NCBI RefSeq assembly: GCF_001293525.1
Contig: NZ_BBYR01000076.1
Span: 1-64,000 of the forward strand
Source of the DNA: Pseudideonella sakaiensis
GTDB taxonomy: Bacteria; Pseudomonadota; Gammaproteobacteria; Burkholderiales; Burkholderiaceae_C
Direction: 5' to 3'
Length of the DNA: 64,000 bases
Positions 23,188-33,869 of this stretch are shown here, piece by piece (within the stretch, counting starts at the first letter, position 1; the number at the start of each line of letters is the position of its first letter). Both the position numbers and the translations under genes were made by a program. A model generated the notes under the pieces. The model searched no databases. It saw only the letters and a list, made by a program, of their open reading frames with translations, and was not told the DNA's origin.

Positions 23188-23272
23188 TCGCGATGCAAGC
23201 AGTGCAACCGGCCGTGACGCCAGGCGCCGCGGCGGAGGGCCCGAGGTCGTCGGGCCGAGGCCTGCATCGCGA
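23188..23272 (-). ncRNA. Predicted structured rpsB leader RNA (three-way junction)
   Basis: On the minus strand the arms 23272-23260 (TCGCGATGCAGGC) and 23200-23188 (GCTTGCATCGCGA) form 13 continuous pairs with a single G-U. Inside is a perfect 7-bp hairpin, GGCCCGA / TCGGGCC with loop CGACC (23256-23238). A weaker GCCG/CGGC hairpin completes the junction. If transcription begins at the extended -10 near 23375-23383, this sits in a leader of about 219 nt ahead of rpsB. In other bacteria S2 represses its own operon through the leader; that function here is inference. An alternative promoter at about 23170-23198 would leave the element outside the transcript. Confidence 0.5.
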
Positions 23273-23374
23273 CACCTTTCGACAGCCGGGTTCGCGATTT
23301 CGCCCATCCGCGCCCCGTCGGCACTGCGCCGCGGCGGCAAGCTCCGGGAGGAGCTGTTTCGGATAAACCCGTCG

Positions 23375-23383
23375 AGTGTACCA
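23375..23383 (-). promoter_or_regulatory. Extended -10 promoter candidate for rpsB
   Basis: The minus strand reads TGGTACACT followed by CGACGGG, an extended -10 (TGn plus TACACT), with no good -35. It overlaps the start codon of the divergent amidase gene. A competing proximal candidate is TTGCAT, 17 bp, TCTAGA (minus strand, about 23198-23170). Mapping the 5' end would decide between them. Confidence 0.4.
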
Positions 23384-24762
23384 TGCCCAGCCCGCCCCCC
23401 TCCGACCTGACCGCGGCCCGCGACGCCATCCTGGCCGGCCACCTGACGGCGCGCGCCGCGCTCGAAGACGCCCTCGCCTGCGCCGGCGCAGCCGCCTGCT
23501 CCCACGCCTTCCTCGCCCGCTTCGACGCCAGCGCACGCGCCGAGGCGGCCGCGGCCGACGCGCGGCTCGCCGCCGGCGCGCCGCTGCCGCCGCTGGCCGG
23601 CCTCGCGGTGAGCGTGAAGGGCCTGTTCGACGTGCAGGGCCAGGTCACGACGGCGGGCTCGCGCGTGCTGGCCGATGCGCCTCCGGCCGCGGCCGACGCC
23701 ACGGCCGTCGGCCGCCTGCGTGCCGCCGGGGCCGCGCTGGTCGGCCACACGAACCTGAGCGAGTTCGCGTTCTCCGGCGTGGGCATCAACCCGCACCACG
23801 GCACGCCGGTCAACCCGGCGACCGCGGCGCTCGGGCTCGGCGCGCGCATCCCCGGCGGGTCCACGTCCGGCGGCGCGGTCTCGGTCGCCACCGGCGCGGC
23901 CTGGGCGGCGCTCGGCTCGGACACCGGCGGCTCGATCCGCATCCCGGCCGCGCTGCAGGGCCTGGTCGGCTTCAAGAACACCGCGCGGCGCACGCCGGCG
24001 CAGGGCGCGATCCCGCTGTCGACCACGCTCGACACGGTCTGCGCGATCACGCGCAGCGTGCGCGACGCCGCGCGTCTGCACGGCCTGCTGGCCGGCGAGC
24101 CGCTGTCGGTCGACCCCGTGCCGCTGCCCGGGCTGCGGCTGGCGGTGCCGCGCACGCTGATGCTGGACGCGCTGGAGCCGGCCGTCGCGTCGGCCTTCGA
24201 GCGCACGCTGGACCGGCTGCGCGCAGCCGGCGCACGCGTCGAGGAGATCGCCGCGCCGGCGCTGGCCGAGGTGGCGGCGATCAATGCCGGCGGCGGCTTC
24301 TCGCCGGTCGAGGCCTGGGCCTGGCACCGCGCCCGGCTGGCGCAGCGGGAGGCCGATTACGACCCGCGGGTCGCGGCCCGCATCCGCCGCGGCGCGGCGA
24401 TGAGCGGGGCCGACTACGTCGACCTGCTGCGCGCACGTCGCGACTGGATCGCCCGCATGACGCAGGCCCTCGCGGCGCACGACGCCTGGCTCAGCCCCAC
24501 GGTGCCGGTGATCGCGCCCCCGCTGCAGCCGCTGGTCGACGACGACGCGGCCTTCTTCGCCACCAATGCGGCGCTGCTGCGCAACCCGTCGGTGGTGAAC
24601 CTGCTGGACGGCTGCGCGCTGTCGCTGCCCTGCCAGGCGGCCGGCGAGGCCCCGGTGGGCCTGATGGTCTGGCACGGCGCGGATGCCGACGCGCGGGTGC
24701 TGGGGATCGGGCGCTCGATCGAGGCGCTGCTGGCCGCGCACGCCGCGGCGTGGGGAGGCTGA
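23383..24762 (+). CDS. Amidase-signature family amidohydrolase
   Basis: A 459-residue amidase-signature enzyme with the Ser-cisSer-Lys triad. Lys is in LAVSVKGLFDVQG (about residue 84). The Gly/Ser-rich loop is IPGGSTSGGAVSVATG. The nucleophile Ser is in LGSDTGGSIRIPAALQG. Substrate cannot be deduced: candidates range from aliphatic amides to allophanate or aryl amides. It is not GatA, since no gatB/gatC genes are near. ATG at 23383. The downstream DadA-like gene starts 1 bp after its stop, so the two are almost certainly co-transcribed and may act in one catabolic route for amino acid amides. Confidence 0.88.
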   Translation: MPSPPPSDLTAARDAILAGHLTARAALEDALACAGAAACSHAFLARFDASARAEAAAADARLAAGAPLPPLAGLAVSVKGLFDVQGQVTTAGSRVLADAPPAAADATAVGRLRAAGAALVGHTNLSEFAFSGVGINPHHGTPVNPATAALGLGARIPGGSTSGGAVSVATGAAWAALGSDTGGSIRIPAALQGLVGFKNTARRTPAQGAIPLSTTLDTVCAITRSVRDAARLHGLLAGEPLSVDPVPLPGLRLAVPRTLMLDALEPAVASAFERTLDRLRAAGARVEEIAAPALAEVAAINAGGGFSPVEAWAWHRARLAQREADYDPRVAARIRRGAAMSGADYVDLLRARRDWIARMTQALAAHDAWLSPTVPVIAPPLQPLVDDDAAFFATNAALLRNPSVVNLLDGCALSLPCQAAGEAPVGLMVWHGADADARVLGIGRSIEALLAAHAAAWGG

Positions 24763-24763
24763 G

Positions 24764-26053
24764 ATGCGCATCGCCGTGATCGGCGCCGGCATCGTCGGCG
24801 TCACGACCGCCTTCGAGCTGGTGCTCGATGGCCACGAGGTCACCGTCTACGAACGCCGCGCCAGCGTGGCCGAGGAAGGCAGCTTCGCGAATGCCGGCAT
24901 GCTCGCCCCGGCGGGCCTCGGCCCCTGGGCCGGGCCCGGCCTGCCCGGCCGGCTGCTCGCCCCCGTGCTGCAGCGGCACGCCTCGCTGCGCGTGGGAGGC
25001 CGGCTGCCGCCAGGCGGCCTCGCGTGGCTGTGGCGCTACTGGCGCAGCGGCCAGGCCGAGGCCTCGCGCCGCAGCCGGCAGCGCCTGCACCGGTTGGGCC
25101 TGGCGTCGCGCGAGCGCCGGCACGAGCTGCTGCAACGCCTCGGGCTCGAGCTCGAAGGCAGCCGCGGCGTCCTGCTGCTGCTGCGGCGCCCCAAGGACCT
25201 CGCGCTGGCCGGCCCGGGCCTGGCGCTGCTGGCCGAGCTGGGCGTGCCGCACGCGGTGATCGATGCCGAGGCCAGCCGGCGCATCGAGCCCGGCCTGCAC
25301 CCGCAGACCCCGCTGCATGCCGCGATCCACATCGCGGACGACGAGGTCGGCAACTGCCGGCAGTTCGCGCAGCACATGCGCCAGGAGGCGCAGCAGCGCG
25401 GCGCCCGCTTCGTCTTCCAGGCCGAGGTCGAGGCGGTGGAGCCCGGTGCACCGGCCGAGGTGCGCTGGCGCGCCGCTGGAGCGGCCGGGACCGGCGCCGC
25501 CCATGCGCAGATCGACGCACACGACGCGGTCGTGGTCTGCGCGGCGCTGGGCTCGCGCGAGCTGCTCGCACCGCTTGGCCTGCGCCTGCCGCTGCTGCCG
25601 GTGCACGGCTATTCGATCACCGCGCCGATGCGCCTCGACGAGGCTCACCCCGAGCGTGCGCCGCGCTCGGGGGTGCTGGACGAGCGCTACAAGGTCGCGA
25701 TCACCCGGCTCGGCCAGCGCCTGCGCGTGGCCGGCAGTGCGGAGATCGGCGGGCCGGCCGGCCGCCACCATGCCGGCGCGCTGCAGACGCTGCACCGCGT
25801 GCTCCACGACTGGTACCCGGGCGTGGCCCACCTGGCCCAGGCCCAGGTCTGGAAGGGCGCCCGCCCGATGCTGCCGGATGGCCCGCCGGTGGTGGGCGCG
25901 AGCGGCCGCACCGGGGTCTGGCTCAACCTCGGGCACGGCGCCAGCGGCTGGACGCTGTCGAACGGCTCGGCGCGGCTGGTTGCCGACCTGATCGGCGGCC
26001 GGTCCCCGGCCATCGATCCCGAAGGCCTCGGCGTCGAGCGCCTGGCGGCCTGA
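24764..26053 (+). CDS. dadA: FAD-dependent D-amino acid dehydrogenase-like oxidoreductase
   Basis: A 429-residue DAO-family flavoprotein, expected to oxidise amino acids (typically D-amino acids) and pass electrons to the respiratory chain. The FAD-binding motif MRIAVIGAGIVGVTTAFEL is at the extreme N-terminus, followed by VYERRASVAEEGSFANAGML, a typical DadA block. The C-terminal flavin contact is WLNLGHGASGWTLSNGSAR. Length is close to DadA of E. coli (432). It starts 1 bp after the amidase stop, with GGAGG upstream inside the amidase 3' end. The exact substrate is unproven, so the symbol is by family resemblance. Confidence 0.82.
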   Translation: MRIAVIGAGIVGVTTAFELVLDGHEVTVYERRASVAEEGSFANAGMLAPAGLGPWAGPGLPGRLLAPVLQRHASLRVGGRLPPGGLAWLWRYWRSGQAEASRRSRQRLHRLGLASRERRHELLQRLGLELEGSRGVLLLLRRPKDLALAGPGLALLAELGVPHAVIDAEASRRIEPGLHPQTPLHAAIHIADDEVGNCRQFAQHMRQEAQQRGARFVFQAEVEAVEPGAPAEVRWRAAGAAGTGAAHAQIDAHDAVVVCAALGSRELLAPLGLRLPLLPVHGYSITAPMRLDEAHPERAPRSGVLDERYKVAITRLGQRLRVAGSAEIGGPAGRHHAGALQTLHRVLHDWYPGVAHLAQAQVWKGARPMLPDGPPVVGASGRTGVWLNLGHGASGWTLSNGSARLVADLIGGRSPAIDPEGLGVERLAA

Positions 26054-26068
26054 GGAGAACCCGTCGCC

Positions 26069-27733
26069 ATGGTCGAGCGCATCCTGCCGGCCCGCCACGA
26101 TGCGCCGCTGCACGGCGTGGCCGCGACGCGCCGCCTCGAGGCCCGCGCGCTGGCCGCCGCCCCATCGCCGCCGCTGATGCAGGCGGCCGGCGCCGCCGTC
26201 GAGCGGCTCGCGCTCGCGCTGGCGCCGCACGCCCGGCACATCGTCGTGCTGGCCGGCCCCGGCAACAACGGCGGCGACGGCCTGGAGGCTGCCGCACGGC
26301 TGCGCCGCGCCGGGCGGCCCGCGGTGGTGCGCCTGTGCGGCGATCCGGCGCGCCTGCCGGCCGATGCCGCCGCCAGCCTGCAGCGGGCGCGCGAGGCCGG
26401 CGTGCCCTTCATCGAGCCCAGCGCCCTGCCCGCCCTCGGTGCGCAGGACCTGCTGGTCGACGCGCTGCTCGGCCTGGGGGGCGCGGCCCGCCCGGCGCAG
26501 GGGGCGCTGGCCGAGGCGCTGACCCTCCTCGCGGCGCAGCGCGCCCCGGTGCTCGCGGTCGACCTGCCTTCCGGGCTCGACGGCGACACCGGCCAGGCCG
26601 CGCTGGGCGCGCTCACGGTGCGCGCCGACCACACCCTGGCCTTGCTCACGCTGAAGCCGGGCCTGTTCACCGGGGCTGGTCGCGACCATGCGGGCACGGT
26701 CTGGCTGGATCGACTCGGTGTCGACGGCCTCGGGCTGGTCGTGGCCGCCACCGGCCCCGAGGGCCCCGCCGAGGCGCCGACCGCGTGGTTGCGCGGCGCG
26801 GCGGCGCGCCGTTCACCGCCCACGCTTCCCGCCCTCGACCCGCGGCCTGGCGATGAAGCGCCGCGCGTGCCCGCGCGCGGCGCCGCCGCGACGATCCGCC
26901 GGCATGCGCTGCACAAGGGCAGCTTCGGCGACGTGGCGGTGGTCGGCGGCGCGCGCGGCATGCTCGGCGCCGCGGTGCTGGCCGCCCGCGCGGCGCACGC
27001 GGCGGGCGCCGGTCGCGTCTGGCTGTCGCCGCTCGACCCGTCGGGCGCGCGTCTCGACCCGGCGCGGCCGGAGCTGATGCTGCGACGCACCACGGCCTGG
27101 ACCGCCGACACGCTGCGGCAGGCCACGGTGGTCGCCGGCTGCGGCGGGGGCGGCGCGATCGCCGCGGTGCTCGCCGGGCTGCTGACCCACGCGCCCCGGC
27201 TGGTGCTGGATGCCGATGCGCTGAACGCCGTCGCGGCGGACGCGGCCCTGCGCGACGCGCTGCGCGCGCGGCGGTCTCGCGGCCAGGCCAGCGTCGTCAC
27301 GCCCCACCCGCTCGAGGCGGCGCGGCTGCTCGGCTGCGACACCGGCACGGTGCAGGCCGATCGCCTCGCGGCGGCCGCGCGCCTGGCCGACGCGCTGGGC
27401 TGCAGCGTGGTGCTGAAGGGCTCGGGCAGCATCGTCGCGACGCCCGGCGAGACGCCCTGGGTCAACGGCAGCGGCACGGCCGCGCTGGCCACCGGCGGCA
27501 GCGGCGACGTGCTGGCCGGCTGGATCGGCGGGCGCTGGAGCGCCGGGCTGGCCTTGCCCGTGCCGCCGGACTTGCATGAACTCACGGCCGAGGCTGTCTG
27601 GACGCACGCCGACGCCGCCGAGCGCGCGGGGCGACCACTGCTGCGGGCCGCGGACCTGGTGGAGGTCCTGGCCGGCGTGGGCGCCGGCGCTCACGGCGCG
27701 GCGAACGGGCCGGACGGACCGGACGGGGCCTGA
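26069..27733 (+). CDS. nnr: Bifunctional NAD(P)H-hydrate epimerase / ADP-dependent NAD(P)H-hydrate dehydratase
   Basis: Repairs hydrated, damaged NADH and NADPH. The N-terminal YjeF epimerase domain (about residues 1-230) contains VLAGPGNNGGDGLEAAARL and the catalytic-loop region LLVDALLGLGG. The C-terminal ribokinase-like dehydratase domain (about 270-540) contains GSFGDVAVVGGARGMLGAA and the nucleotide-binding GTAALATGGSGDVLAGWIGG. The protein has 554 residues, slightly longer than E. coli Nnr (515). ATG at 26069 with GAGGAG upstream, 15 bp after dadA. It converges with rnr. Confidence 0.94.
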   Translation: MVERILPARHDAPLHGVAATRRLEARALAAAPSPPLMQAAGAAVERLALALAPHARHIVVLAGPGNNGGDGLEAAARLRRAGRPAVVRLCGDPARLPADAAASLQRAREAGVPFIEPSALPALGAQDLLVDALLGLGGAARPAQGALAEALTLLAAQRAPVLAVDLPSGLDGDTGQAALGALTVRADHTLALLTLKPGLFTGAGRDHAGTVWLDRLGVDGLGLVVAATGPEGPAEAPTAWLRGAAARRSPPTLPALDPRPGDEAPRVPARGAAATIRRHALHKGSFGDVAVVGGARGMLGAAVLAARAAHAAGAGRVWLSPLDPSGARLDPARPELMLRRTTAWTADTLRQATVVAGCGGGGAIAAVLAGLLTHAPRLVLDADALNAVAADAALRDALRARRSRGQASVVTPHPLEAARLLGCDTGTVQADRLAAAARLADALGCSVVLKGSGSIVATPGETPWVNGSGTAALATGGSGDVLAGWIGGRWSAGLALPVPPDLHELTAEAVWTHADAAERAGRPLLRAADLVEVLAGVGAGAHGAANGPDGPDGA

Positions 27734-27739
27734 GGCCCC
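27725..27739. terminator. Small GC hairpin at the nnr/rnr convergence
   Basis: GGGGCC, loop TGA, GGCCCC forms a perfect 6-bp stem that includes the nnr stop codon. Only 19 bp separates the two convergent stops. It could serve as a bidirectional 3' end, but there is no T-tract, so this is weak. Confidence 0.3.
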
Positions 27740-27752
27740 CTCCTCGGCCCCC

Positions 27753-30086
27753 TCAGCGTCCGCGGCCAGCCTTGCCGCGGGCCGACTTGCCGGCGGCGCC
27801 ACCGGCCGAGCGGGCCGACTTGGCCCCTTTCGACGCGGCCTTCCGCCCGGCCGGTGCCGCGGCACGCCGCCGGCCCTCGGCGCCGCCGCCCGGCTCGGCC
27901 CCGGTGCGCGCTGCGCGCACCTGGCGCTTGGTCGCCGCCTTGATCGCGCGGTCCTCGTCCTTCACGGCGGCGAGCTCGGCCACCGCGCCGGCCTGCCGGT
28001 CGCGCCGCGCGCGCAGCAGCACCGCCTCCTCCTCGGCATCCCGCACCAGGCGGAAGTCGATGCGCCTGCCATCGAGGTCGACCCGGCTCACCTGCACCCG
28101 CACCCGCGAGCCGATCACGTAGCGCACCCCGGTGCGCTCGCCGCGCAGCTCCTGGCGCAGCTCGTCGTGCCGGAAGTACTCCCCGCCCAGCTCGGTGATG
28201 TGCACCAGCCCGTCCACGTAGAGCCCGTCGAGCTGCACGAACAGCCCGAAGCTGGCCACCGAGCTGACGGTGCCGCCGAACTCCTCGCCCAGGTGCTCGC
28301 GCATGTAGCGGCACTTCAGCCAGGCCTCGACATCGCGCGAGGCCTCGTCCGCGCGGCGCTCGTTGGCGCTGCAGTGCGCGCCGGCGGCCTCCCATTGCTC
28401 GAGCTCACTGTCCTGGGTCGGCAAGGCCGCAGGCGCCTCGGCACGGCCGCGCCGGGCGGCCGGCGCGGCCACCACGTCGCCCTGCAGCAGCCGGTAGCGC
28501 CGGCCCTGCAGCACGGCCTTGATGACGCGGTGCACCAGCAGGTCCGGGTAGCGCCGGATCGGGCTGGTGAAGTGGGTGTAGGCCTCGTAGGCCAGCCCGA
28601 AGTGGCCGCTGTTCGTGCCGGTGTAGATCGCCTGCTGCATCGAGCGCAGCAGCATCGAGTGGATCTGCATCGCATCCACCCGGTCCTTGGTCGCCTGGGC
28701 GATGGCCTGGAAGTCGCCGGGCCGCGGGTTGTCGCCGATCGACAGGCCCAGGCCGAGCGCCTTCAGGTAGTTCTGCAGCACCGCCCGCTTCTCGGGCGTC
28801 GGCCCCTCGTGCACGCGGTAGAGGCAGGGGTGGCGGGCCTGGGCGATGAAATCGGCGGCGCAGACATTGGCCGCGAGCATCGCCTCCTCGATCAGGCGGT
28901 GCGCCTCGGTGCGCACCCGCGGGACGATCTTCTCGATGCGGCCGTGGTCGTCGCAGACGATCTGGGTCTCGGTGCTTTCGAAGTCCACCGCGCCGCGCCG
29001 GGCGCGCGCCTTCAGCAGCGCGCGGTAGGCCTCGTGCAGGTTCAGCAGCTGCGGCACGCGCTCGCGCCGCCGCACCGCCTCGGCGCCGCGGGTGTTGGCG
29101 AGGATCGCCGCCACCTCGGTGTAGGTGAAGCGCGCGTGCGAGCGCATCACCGCGGGGAAGAACTGGTAGGCCTGCACCTCGCCGTCGGCGTCCACCACCA
29201 TGTCGCAGACCATCGCCAGACGGTCCTCGTCCGGGTTCAGCGAGCACAGGCCGTTCGACAGCTTCTCCGGCAGCATCGGGATCACGCGGCGCGGGAAGTA
29301 CACCGAGGTGGCCCGCTCGTAGGCGTCCTGGTCCAGCGCTTCGCCGGGCTTCACGTAATGGCTGACGTCGGCGATCGCCACCACCAGCCGCCAGCCGGCC
29401 GGCGCCTTCGAGCGGCCGGACGGCGGCATCGGCTCGGCATAGACGGCATCGTCGAAGTCGCGTGCGTCCTCGCCGTCGATCGTGACCAGCGGCACGTCGC
29501 GCAGGTCGATGCGCTGCTTCAGGTCGGCAGCGCGCAGCTTGTCGGGCAGGCGCGCGGTGTGGGCCAGGGTCTCGGGCAGGAACCGGTGCGGCACCTCGTA
29601 CTTGCGCACCGCGATCTCGATCTCCATGCCCGGGTCGTCGATGTCGCCGAGCACCTCGGTGACGCGGCCGACCGGCTGCGAGTACATCGACGGCGGCTCG
29701 GTGAGCTCGATGGCCACCACCTGCCCTGCCGCCGCGTTCGCGGTCGCGTTCTTCGGCACCAGGATGTCCTGGCCGTAGCGCTTGTCTTCCGGCGCGACGA
29801 GCCAGACGCCGCCCTCGTTGAGCAGGCGGCCGATGATCGGCCGCTTGCGACGCTCGAGGATCTCGAGCACCCGGCCCTCCGGCCGGCCGCGCCGGTCGAC
29901 GCGCACGATGCGGGCCTTGACGCGGTCGCGGTGCAGCACCGCGCGCATTTCCTGCGGCGCGAGGTAGAGGTCGGGCTGGCCGTCGTCGCGCACGACGAAG
30001 CCATGGCCGTCGCGGTGGCCCTGCACGGTGCCGCTGACCTCGCTGAGGAGGTCGGCGCCGGCATTGCTTGAACTTGTTGTGATCAT
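27753..30086 (-). CDS. rnr: Ribonuclease R
   Basis: A 3'-5' exoribonuclease of the RNB family that degrades structured RNA and takes part in rRNA and tmRNA quality control. The protein has 777 residues. N-terminal cold-shock domains (HGFVVRDDGQPDLYL and following) precede the RNB domain. Its active-site Asp cluster is LVTIDGEDARDFDDAVYAE at about residue 200. A C-terminal S1 domain and a basic Lys/Arg/Ala-rich tail (GKSARGKAGRGR) follow. The ATG at 30086 has no ribosome binding site and lies inside the promoter region of the divergent tRNA gene. Confidence 0.96.
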   Translation of the reverse strand: MITTSSSNAGADLLSEVSGTVQGHRDGHGFVVRDDGQPDLYLAPQEMRAVLHRDRVKARIVRVDRRGRPEGRVLEILERRKRPIIGRLLNEGGVWLVAPEDKRYGQDILVPKNATANAAAGQVVAIELTEPPSMYSQPVGRVTEVLGDIDDPGMEIEIAVRKYEVPHRFLPETLAHTARLPDKLRAADLKQRIDLRDVPLVTIDGEDARDFDDAVYAEPMPPSGRSKAPAGWRLVVAIADVSHYVKPGEALDQDAYERATSVYFPRRVIPMLPEKLSNGLCSLNPDEDRLAMVCDMVVDADGEVQAYQFFPAVMRSHARFTYTEVAAILANTRGAEAVRRRERVPQLLNLHEAYRALLKARARRGAVDFESTETQIVCDDHGRIEKIVPRVRTEAHRLIEEAMLAANVCAADFIAQARHPCLYRVHEGPTPEKRAVLQNYLKALGLGLSIGDNPRPGDFQAIAQATKDRVDAMQIHSMLLRSMQQAIYTGTNSGHFGLAYEAYTHFTSPIRRYPDLLVHRVIKAVLQGRRYRLLQGDVVAAPAARRGRAEAPAALPTQDSELEQWEAAGAHCSANERRADEASRDVEAWLKCRYMREHLGEEFGGTVSSVASFGLFVQLDGLYVDGLVHITELGGEYFRHDELRQELRGERTGVRYVIGSRVRVQVSRVDLDGRRIDFRLVRDAEEEAVLLRARRDRQAGAVAELAAVKDEDRAIKAATKRQVRAARTGAEPGGGAEGRRRAAAPAGRKAASKGAKSARSAGGAAGKSARGKAGRGR

Positions 30087-30106
30087 TGTTTTTTTGGTGT
30101 TAGAAT
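30077..30106 (+). promoter_or_regulatory. Promoter of tRNA-Leu
   Basis: TTGTGA (30077-30082) and TAGAAT (30101-30106) are 18 bp apart. The expected start is about 10 bases before the mature tRNA 5' end. The GC-rich-type discriminator CTCGG follows the -10. The -35 overlaps the first codons of divergent rnr. Confidence 0.55.
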
Positions 30107-30122
30107 CTCGGTTTCCTGAGAC

Positions 30123-30207
<85 letters not shown>

Positions 30208-30221
30208 GACTGAGTTGGCAT

Positions 30222-30245
30222 CCCCTGCGCCTCGCGGCGCAGGGG
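30222..30245 (+). terminator. Strong hairpin downstream of tRNA-Leu
   Basis: CCCCTGCGCC (30222-30231), loop TCGC, GGCGCAGGGG (30236-30245) forms a perfect 10-bp stem 15 bp after the tRNA 3' end. No T-tract follows. It probably marks the end of the tRNA precursor or protects it. The rest of the 235-bp region up to the next gene holds only the hairpin at 30410-30433. Confidence 0.5.
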
Positions 30246-30409
30246 CATCCAGCGGCAGGCCTGGACCAGGCGCTCCGGTGACATCTCTCCGATGCCTTCA
30301 CGCCGGCATCGAAGCGCCTGCTGCATTCGCTTCCCGACGCCTGACGAACGATTCTCTTCGAGAACGCCATCGGCGCGTCCGTGCGCGCCGGCGTTCCGCG
30401 GCGCCTCGC

Positions 30410-30433
30410 GGGGTCCGTCGAGGGCCGGACCCC
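30410..30433 (-). terminator. Hairpin after the phosphoribosyltransferase gene
   Basis: GGGGTCCG (30410-30417) pairs with CGGACCCC (30426-30433) around an 8-nt loop, 9 bp beyond the stop of the last gene of the ndk-purA run. It lacks a T-tract, so any termination would be factor-assisted. Confidence 0.45.
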
Positions 30434-30442
30434 TGCACCCCA

Positions 30443-30964
30443 TCAGATCGCGAACTTGCGCGCCAGCCCGTCGGGACGCAGGCCGTCGTATTCCTCGAAC
30501 GGCTGGTGGATCCAGGGGCTGGTCGGCAGCAGCTCGACGTAGTAGTCCGGCGTGTAGCTCGACACGCCCTTGGTCCAGATCACCGCCGAACGCAGCTCGG
30601 CGATCGACGGCATGCCGCGCAGCCGCTCGACGACCGCCTTCAGCGTGACGCCCGAGTCCGCCAGGTCGTCGACCAGCAGCACCCGCCCGGCCAGTTCGCC
30701 ACGCGGCATCGTGATGTACTTCGCCAGGTCGAGCCGGCCCTGGATGGTGCCGGCCTCGGCACGGTAGCTGCTGGTCGACATGATCGCCAGCGGCTTGTCG
30801 AAGATGCGCGACAGCACGTCGCCCGGCCGCATCCCGCCGCGCGCCAGGCACAGGATCTGGTCGAACTCCCAGCCCGAGGCATGCACCTTCAGCGCGAGGC
30901 GTTCGGTCAGCAGGTGGTATTCGTCCCAGGACACGTAGAGGTGTTTGCCGTCGTCGGTCAGCAT
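30443..30964 (-). CDS. Phosphoribosyltransferase (purine/xanthine type)
   Basis: A 173-residue type I phosphoribosyltransferase. The PRPP-binding motif is RVLLVDDLADSGVTLKAVV (about residues 91-109). LCLARGGMRPGDVLSRIF provides the N-terminal loop. The family includes xanthine/hypoxanthine-guanine salvage enzymes. Its position 54 bp downstream of purA, at the end of the run, supports a role in purine metabolism. Base specificity cannot be told from sequence. Start ATG at 30964. It is the last gene before the terminator-like hairpin and the convergent tRNA-Leu. Confidence 0.85.
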   Translation of the reverse strand: MLTDDGKHLYVSWDEYHLLTERLALKVHASGWEFDQILCLARGGMRPGDVLSRIFDKPLAIMSTSSYRAEAGTIQGRLDLAKYITMPRGELAGRVLLVDDLADSGVTLKAVVERLRGMPSIAELRSAVIWTKGVSSYTPDYYVELLPTSPWIHQPFEEYDGLRPDGLARKFAI

Positions 30965-31018
30965 GGTCGTTGGGGGTCGTGAGGCGCAAGCGCGGGCGGT
31001 GGCGGGTGGACGCCGGCG

Positions 31019-33587
<2,569 letters not shown>

Positions 33588-33607
33588 GGCGACAGGATTA
33601 AAAGCGC

Positions 33608-33613
33608 ATTGTA
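33608..33613 (-). promoter_or_regulatory. Candidate -10 box upstream of hisZ
   Basis: TACAAT on the minus strand, in the 74-bp gap between the DUF2065 gene and hisZ, with predicted transcription start near 33601. It would allow hisZ-purA expression independent of the upstream hfl genes. No -35 is evident. Confidence 0.4.
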
Positions 33614-33661
33614 CGGGCCGGCCCGGCGCGCCCCGCGCAGGCGCGCCGCGGCAGGGACGCG

Positions 33662-33853
33662 TCAGCCGAAGAAGACGAACAGCATCGCCAGCCCGGCGAG
33701 CATGCTGCTCAGGCCGATGAAGCGGATCTGGCCGTCGGTCATCGTGAGGGCGCGCTCGAAGACCCGGCGCCAGGCGCCCGGGCTGCAGAAGGGCAGCACC
33801 CCCTCGATCACGAGCATCAGCGCGACCGCGCCGAAGAAGAGGTCGCTGCCCAC
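33662..33853 (-). CDS. DUF2065 family small membrane protein
   Basis: A 63-residue protein with two predicted transmembrane helices (about residues 3-20, [16 protein letters not shown], and 47-62, [16 protein letters not shown]). They are joined by a short basic loop ([16 protein letters not shown]). Length and sequence match the DUF2065 (YjeT-like) family, regularly found between hflC and hisZ/purA. The start is most likely the GTG at 33853, 16 bp after the hflC stop. No ribosome binding site is clear. Function is unknown; linkage to hflKC suggests an accessory role in the FtsH-HflKC membrane complex (inference). Confidence 0.78.
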   Translation of the reverse strand: MGSDLFFGAVALMLVIEGVLPFCSPGAWRRVFERALTMTDGQIRFIGLSSMLAGLAMLFVFFG

Positions 33854-33869
33854 GCCGGCCCGGCCCCCG

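Noticed and set aside
23383-24762. Amidase as GatA of the tRNA amidotransferase
   Set aside because: No gatB or gatC is adjacent, the sequence around the catalytic Ser is a general amidase type, and it is paired with an oxidoreductase gene.
23383-27733. The plus-strand amidase-dadA-nnr group as a horizontally acquired island
   Set aside because: Base composition looks like the surroundings, no mobility gene or repeat flanks it, and nnr is a housekeeping gene.
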